Source: a virus
Reading direction: 5' to 3' (one strand)
Length of the DNA: 39,669 nucleotides
Virus record (IMG/VR): IMGVR_UViG_3300035703_000191
Coordinates: 1 to 39,669 of that record
Below the pieces are notes generated by a model. The model did no database searches and was not told the DNA's origin. It saw nothing but the letters and a program-made list of their open reading frames with translations. Shown here piece after piece: positions 36,543 to 39,669 of the stretch. Numbering within the stretch: position 1 is the stretch's first letter; every line of letters starts with the position of its first letter. The position numbers and the translations under genes were made by a program.

Positions 36543-38411
36543 CTAACTATAAGTTTGTGACCATTGCTCTGCAAAGGCCTCATCTAAATTGATTGAACCG
36601 CGGTTATACATCTGTGCTCTTGTGGCCCAACGGTTTGTTTGGTACTGTCCCACTCTTGATGTATTCTGCATCAACTCACGAACGCGGATGATTGCAAACC
36701 ATAAAGCCATCACAGTATCTGTGGGGTTCTTGGTGTCTGGCTTCCAGGTAATCAGTTGCTGTACTAGCGTCTTGATACCTTCTGAGCCTTCGTTGCTTGG
36801 AATCTCTATGATGTTGTTGTCCTGGAAACGCCCATCGCGGGTGTTGCCAAAGAGCATAGCCATAGAAGCTACACCAAAAGAAGTGTCCCACTTGTTCTTA
36901 CCAGTAAAGTGTGAGTTTAACTGGCAGCCATATGAGGCTAAAAAGTTTCTTAGATTCTCATCCAGGGCGTAAGCCTTCTGGTGAGCATTGATTTCAATAC
37001 GCAGTTCTTGAGGGCGGTACTTGTCCACCCAGTCCTCAATCAGATTTTGAATCTTATCTGGTGAAGGCTCTGTCATATTGACACAATCAAGAATATAAAT
37101 CTTACCATCAGCCTTGTTGTATGTAACTACAACCGCACCTGTTGCTCCCTGCATTGCTGGGTCTAGGCCCATTACAGTGTAGCTACCCTCAACATGTCTA
37201 GGATGTCCTGGGGTACCTGGCTTTAGGACGCCCCTCTTTCGCATTCCATTGATGCTTCCTGCGACGCAGGTTGGGGAGAAGATTGAATCTTCTGTGACAT
37301 CTTCCTGCTGATAAACCATCGCCCATACTGCGGGAGAGACCTGAGCGCGACGCTTAAATAGCGAGGGTCCATCCCACTTGGGGAAGTTCCCATTGGGTAG
37401 TGGGTCATCTTTCGCATTTTCCTGTTGGTCGGACTCGGGCCAGAGTGTTTTCCACTTCTCTGGGTTCTCGTCAAATTCTAGTACGGCTGGCATAGCGCAG
37501 TATGTGAAAGGCGCTACACCACCGCTCCATTGTCCTGGGTCACGGAGCATCTTATAGAGGTCCACGGGCGCGACACGGGTTCCTACAATAATTAGTTTTC
37601 CGTGCCGCCCCAGGCGTGTGATGACTTCCTTCTGGAGCCATTCAAGTTGTTTTTCCCACTCATGGGCATTTGCTCCCATCACGGCGTCATCAACGATAAT
37701 CAGGTCAGCGCGAGCACCGTAAATCTGAGAGCCCATACCAAGGGCTTGAACGGTAGGGTCTTTCTCGCCTGAGTCACGTCCCGTACCTAGGTAAATCATA
37801 TCAGCAGACCATTGTGTTGCATCGGCCTTGTATCCGCCGTTAGGACCGAAGGCCGTCTGCAACTTAATATATGCTGGATGTGAAAGTCTTGTCTTAATCG
37901 CCCCAAGGAACTTGCGGGCCATGCCTTGCGTCTTAGAGACGATGATGACTCGCATGTTGGGGTTAGTCACGATTTTGTAGGTGACATAGTTTGTGGTGAT
38001 GGTAGTCGACTTGGCGTGCTCAGGTGGCACGTTAATCAGTACTCTGTCAGGCTCGCCTGGCTCGTAGGTCATACCCGCTGGTTGCCAGCGTGGGGGTAAA
38101 CCCTCCATCATATCCAGCCAGTTGAGCTGGTGGGGGAAGAGCTTGCTATCTAGGAACTGCTCGCAGAAGTCGACGAAGGAGATATCCTTTAAGTCGGCTA
38201 AGTCGGACTTGACGCCCTTACCCTCTAGGCGGGCCTTGTCGGCTCGCTCCTTGAAGTCGGCATCTGTAGCGCACCATTGACGGAAAGTCACATCGTTGCG
38301 GCCTACGGTGCCCATAGCGGCTATCACAGTCGCGCCCTGGGCTAGCGCCATCAGGACTCGCTCCTGGGCCTCAGCCTTCGGTACATCCTGTTTTCCTGGC
38401 TTGCGTCCCAT
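36543..38411 (-). CDS. terL: Terminase large subunit with HTH-like N-terminus, 622 aa
   Basis: The packaging motor shows a Walker A-like PPEHAKSTTITTNY, Walker B DLIIVDDAVMG, and a nuclease segment beginning VMGLDPAMQGATGAVVV with a metal-binding Asp. The first 60 residues (VLMALAQGATVIAAMGTVGR; FRQWCATDADFKERADKARL) resemble the helix-turn-helix of small terminase subunits. No separate small-subunit gene is visible, so the recognition domain may be fused. ATG 38411 has SD GAGGAG. It is the first gene of the late operon and borders the 1 kb gene-free region, which may contain the packaging site. Confidence 0.88.
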   Translation of the reverse strand: MGRKPGKQDVPKAEAQERVLMALAQGATVIAAMGTVGRNDVTFRQWCATDADFKERADKARLEGKGVKSDLADLKDISFVDFCEQFLDSKLFPHQLNWLDMMEGLPPRWQPAGMTYEPGEPDRVLINVPPEHAKSTTITTNYVTYKIVTNPNMRVIIVSKTQGMARKFLGAIKTRLSHPAYIKLQTAFGPNGGYKADATQWSADMIYLGTGRDSGEKDPTVQALGMGSQIYGARADLIIVDDAVMGANAHEWEKQLEWLQKEVITRLGRHGKLIIVGTRVAPVDLYKMLRDPGQWSGGVAPFTYCAMPAVLEFDENPEKWKTLWPESDQQENAKDDPLPNGNFPKWDGPSLFKRRAQVSPAVWAMVYQQEDVTEDSIFSPTCVAGSINGMRKRGVLKPGTPGHPRHVEGSYTVMGLDPAMQGATGAVVVTYNKADGKIYILDCVNMTEPSPDKIQNLIEDWVDKYRPQELRIEINAHQKAYALDENLRNFLASYGCQLNSHFTGKNKWDTSFGVASMAMLFGNTRDGRFQDNNIIEIPSNEGSEGIKTLVQQLITWKPDTKNPTDTVMALWFAIIRVRELMQNTSRVGQYQTNRWATRAQMYNRGSINLDEAFAEQWSQTYS

Positions 38412-38428
38412 TGGTTAAATCTCCTCAG

Positions 38429-38463
38429 ATATCGCTGTTATAACGGTACCTTGTTAGCGATAT
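38429..38463 (-). promoter_or_regulatory. Hairpin in the terminase leader next to the SD
   Basis: ATATCGCT (38429-38436) and AGCGATAT (38456-38463) form a perfect eight-base stem, with the palindromes GTTATAAC and GGTACC in the loop. In the leftward transcript it lies directly before CTGAGGAG, the terminase SD, so folding or protein binding could control translation. AT-rich TATAAT-like boxes at about 38470-38497 form the probable late promoter. Confidence 0.55.
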
Positions 38464-38498
38464 AACTCTCCCATATATATTATATTATATATTATATA

Positions 38499-38552
38499 GG
38501 AGTCGCGGAGTCTTAAACGGAGCGACTCCGTATATGTAATACTTTACATATA
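38499..38552. promoter_or_regulatory. Two adjacent perfect inverted repeats
   Basis: GGAGTCGC (38499-38506) pairs with GCGACTCC (38522-38529). One base later TATATGTAA (38531-38539) pairs with TTACATATA (38544-38552) around a four-base loop. The second, nine-base arm palindrome is operator-like. They lie just upstream of the presumed late promoter and could bind the phage sigma factor, WhiB or another regulator. Confidence 0.5.
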
Positions 38553-38606
38553 AGATAACTTGTTCAAAGTGCTAAAACGAACACATTCTGACTAAATATT
38601 TATAAA

Positions 38607-38637
38607 AGCCCTGGTCAGGGCTATATATTAGGCCCTG
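38607..38637. promoter_or_regulatory. Alternating GCCCTG/CAGGGC/GCCCTG element
   Basis: Three arms occur in a row: AGCCCTG (38607-38613), CAGGGCT (38616-38622) and GCCCTG (38632-38637). The middle arm can pair with the first or with the third but not both. On RNA this gives two exclusive hairpins, the second followed by AATATAATATAA. It is small, so a terminator or operator is as likely as an attenuator. Confidence 0.45.
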
Positions 38638-38713
38638 AATATAATATAACAGAAAATTATTTCCGTATACTATATACGCTCCTTCGAGCCAAATTAAAGG
38701 ATACTGGGTCAAA

Positions 38714-38950
38714 ATGTCGACAAATCGACATATATACATATAGATATTTTAGGGTTAGGGTTGAATTGTCGATAAATAGATTTATCTACATGCCGACTAT
38801 CCACCCCATGCACTAAATGTCCGATTTGGGGGGCTTAATATAAATTATATATAAATGTCGGAATAGTAGGGGCTTGTCCGTTATGCGTACTATGTGTGAC
38901 TTGCGTCACTTATACCATGATGCCCGTTATGTCCGAATTGTGGGGGTTCT
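38714..38950. repeat. TGTCSGA direct-repeat group with GGGG tails
   Basis: Three longer copies of ATGTC-[CG]-GA followed by a G-run occur at 38817-38835, 38855-38875 and 38929-38948. A related perfect inverted repeat, ATGTCGA/TCGACAT, lies at 38714-38731, a TTGTCGAT copy at about 38767, and CCGTTATG is repeated at about 38878 and 38924. Such spaced repeats are typical binding sites for a replication initiator or for terminase at a packaging site. Confidence 0.5.
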
Positions 38951-38980
38951 ATGTGTGTAGATACTCACAGAGACACCACA

Positions 38981-39120
38981 GGGTTCTCACAGGGTTTTCA
39001 CAAGATAGGCGTGTATCATGCTCACCATCAAGAAAAAAACTCTTGATGACAAGAAAATAGAGAGTGAAAATCTCACAAGGTTTTCACAGATTAAATACAT
39101 AGGTTTCACAAGAACCTATG
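38981..39120. repeat. GGTTTTCACA direct repeats (candidate origin iterons)
   Basis: Four copies of a 12-13 base unit RGGTT(T)YTCACARG are present at 38981-38993, 38992-39004, 39078-39090 and 39101-39113 (the last lacks one T). Between them lies a perfect eight-base stem, CATCAAGA/TCTTGATG (39026-39048), and the last repeat sits in another, CATAGGTT/AACCTATG (39098-39120). Repeats plus A-rich DNA resemble an iteron-type origin. Confidence 0.5.
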
Positions 39121-39134
39121 GTTTAATTCTCTTA

Positions 39135-39385
39135 TAGGTCGAAAACGCCACTAGCGATAGTGAGTTAAAAATTGACCTAATCGCTTAGGCGATAACCCGC
39201 TAATCGGGTCGTAGATTAGATACAACTCAATAGCGATAGGTAGGGCTCGACTAGTTACCTAGTAAAAGTGAGTCGCTCATGGGTATCACGACCCCTATCT
39301 ATCGACTATGAGTTACCGCGTGGCTACTTAGGGTAGCACTAGGCTCACGACCTAACCACGCACTAGCGCGGGGAGATACCCTGCG
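39135..39385 (+). ncRNA. Chain of six stem-loops before the early operon
   Basis: Consecutive perfect or near-perfect stems cover almost all of these 251 bases: TAGGTC/GACCTA (39135-39179) enclosing CACTA/TAGTG; ATCGC/GCGAT (39180-39193); ACCCG/CGGGT (39195-39209); a 22-base arm pair with one wobble and two bulges (39224-39245 with 39293-39314) enclosing ACTAG/CTAGT; GCGTGG/CCACGC (39318-39361) enclosing GCTAC/GTAGC and TAGG/CCTA; and CGCGGGG/CCCTGCG (39367-39385). The last ends one base before the SD of the first early gene. It may be a structured leader, a non-coding RNA, or DNA structure for replication or packaging. It is not a tRNA. Confidence 0.55.
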
Positions 39386-39400
39386 TGAAAGGATACGACC

Positions 39401-39669
39401 ATGCCTAACCCTTATGGGGGAAGCGGTAGTATCGTGATGACACCTACACGCCCACTAGTAACTAGCCGTAGGCTAGGCTCTAATGGGTGGCGATTACACG
39501 ACACGCCTAACGGACGCGCCTTCAAGCGCACACGCAACGGCAAGGTGACAAGTAATCGCGCTAAGGTGGAGCGCGTACTCCCGACCCTAGATGACGACAC
39601 CGCACTAGCACTAGTGGCGAAACTGGCTACCGCCGACACCGCGCCTACCCTTAATCTTAATATCCACGA
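39401..39669 (+). CDS. First early gene, basic hypothetical protein, runs over the window junction
   Basis: ATG 39401 follows GAAAGGAT (39387-39394). The frame stays open for 89 codons to the end of the window. Joined to base 1 it reads GAA then TGA, giving a 90-residue protein whose stop overlaps the ATG at base 1. The N-terminal 60 residues are basic (TSRRLGSNGWRLHD; GRAFKRTRNGKVTSNRAKVE) and the end is a short hydrophobic helix (DDTALALVAKLATADTA). No family recognised; a small DNA- or RNA-binding early protein is possible. A reverse-strand frame at 39412-39639 is a shadow. Confidence 0.7.
   Translation, partial: MPNPYGGSGSIVMTPTRPLVTSRRLGSNGWRLHDTPNGRAFKRTRNGKVTSNRAKVERVLPTLDDDTALALVAKLATADTAPTLNLNIH

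Larger units (their letters stand above)
38412..39400. other. Gene-free control and candidate origin region, about 1 kb
   Basis: No convincing coding frame occurs in this stretch. The left 700 bases are AT-rich with many perfect inverted repeats and two groups of direct repeats; the right 280 bases are more GC-balanced and fold into consecutive stem-loops. It separates the leftward late operon from the rightward early operon, so it should hold both promoters, and probably the replication origin and packaging site. Further short perfect stems include CGTATA/TATACG (38664-38678), GCTC/GAGC (38678-38689), GATAAAT/ATTTATC (38771-38786) and GTGAC/GTCAC (38896-38909). Confidence 0.7.

Noticed and set aside
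38751-38764. Two TTAGGG units resembling telomere repeats
   Set aside because: Only two copies in a permuted, circularly closing phage map; chance is the simplest explanation.
38791-38806. DnaA-box-like TATCCACC
   Set aside because: Single imperfect match without neighbours; not enough to call a host DnaA site.
39018-39137. Possible 39-residue rightward ORF (Met-Leu-Thr-Ile-Lys...)
   Set aside because: No good SD, and the frame lies over direct repeats and a perfect palindrome; more likely non-coding origin DNA.
39135-39314. tRNA gene in the stem-loop region
   Set aside because: No T-arm TTCRA loop, no seven-base acceptor stem at tRNA spacing, and arm lengths do not fit.
39412-39639. Leftward 75-residue frame at the right end
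   Set aside because: Shadow of the rightward gene that starts at 39401, which has an SD and a stop fitting the junction.

Overview
The window reads as the complete, circularly mapping genome of a short-tailed (podovirus-like) double-stranded DNA phage of an actinobacterium. The rightmost open reading frame (39401 to the end) continues across the junction into base 1: the last two bases plus the first base give GAA, then TGA, and that TGA overlaps the ATG of the first gene in the same ATGA arrangement seen at 153, 3634 and 3969. The actinobacterial host is inferred from a WhiB protein with all four cluster cysteines, a secreted lysozyme-like protein of a type common in actinobacteria, and actinophage-type replication genes. 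Modest GC content and AT-rich control regions would fit an uncultured aquatic (for example freshwater) actinobacterium, but that is inference. I found no integrase, repressor, tRNA, CRISPR array or insertion sequence, so a lytic life style is likely.

Layout. (1) Rightward early operon, 39401 across the junction to 5783: small membrane and hypothetical proteins, a Cys-rich amidoligase paired with a class II glutamine amidotransferase, many small zinc-ribbon proteins, WhiB, and a secreted lysozyme-like enzyme. (2) Leftward replication operon, 10889 to 5770: Cas4/RecB-like nuclease split over two frames, a Cys-tailed protein, RecA-fold helicase, Hjc-like resolvase, primase split over two frames, an Nmad1-like protein, a PD-(D/E)XK-like protein and a sigma factor. 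(3) A control island at 10890-11300 with AT-rich promoter-like sequence, a 49-residue rightward gene and several hairpins. (4) Leftward late operon, 38411 to 11308: terminase, portal, a proteasome/HslV-like protease, a 1773-residue internal virion protein with a ParB-like domain, three more virion proteins, scaffold, N4-gp56-like capsid protein, a group of tiny basic proteins, a glycosyltransferase, tail adaptor, Ala/Ser/Thr-repeat tail fibre, six related beta-rich proteins arranged as a duplicated A-B-C triplet, a large tail protein, then holin/endolysin genes. (5) A roughly 1 kb gene-free region at 38412-39400 with many inverted repeats, two families of short direct repeats (candidate origin), and a chain of six stem-loops leading directly into the early operon.

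How it fits together. The early operon probably reprograms the host (WhiB, sigma factor, zinc-ribbon proteins) and may carry out a glutamine-dependent amide ligation. The replication operon supplies primase, helicase and nucleases. Late genes form a podovirus head and tail in which a T1-type Ntn hydrolase sits where a maturation protease is expected. The strongest candidates for something undescribed are the zinc-ribbon amidoligase/amidotransferase pair, the six-stem-loop early leader, the HslV-like virion protease, the duplicated receptor-type gene triplet, and a nuclease whose Fe-S cysteines are divided between two overlapping frames. Family assignments rest on motifs read by eye; no database search was run.
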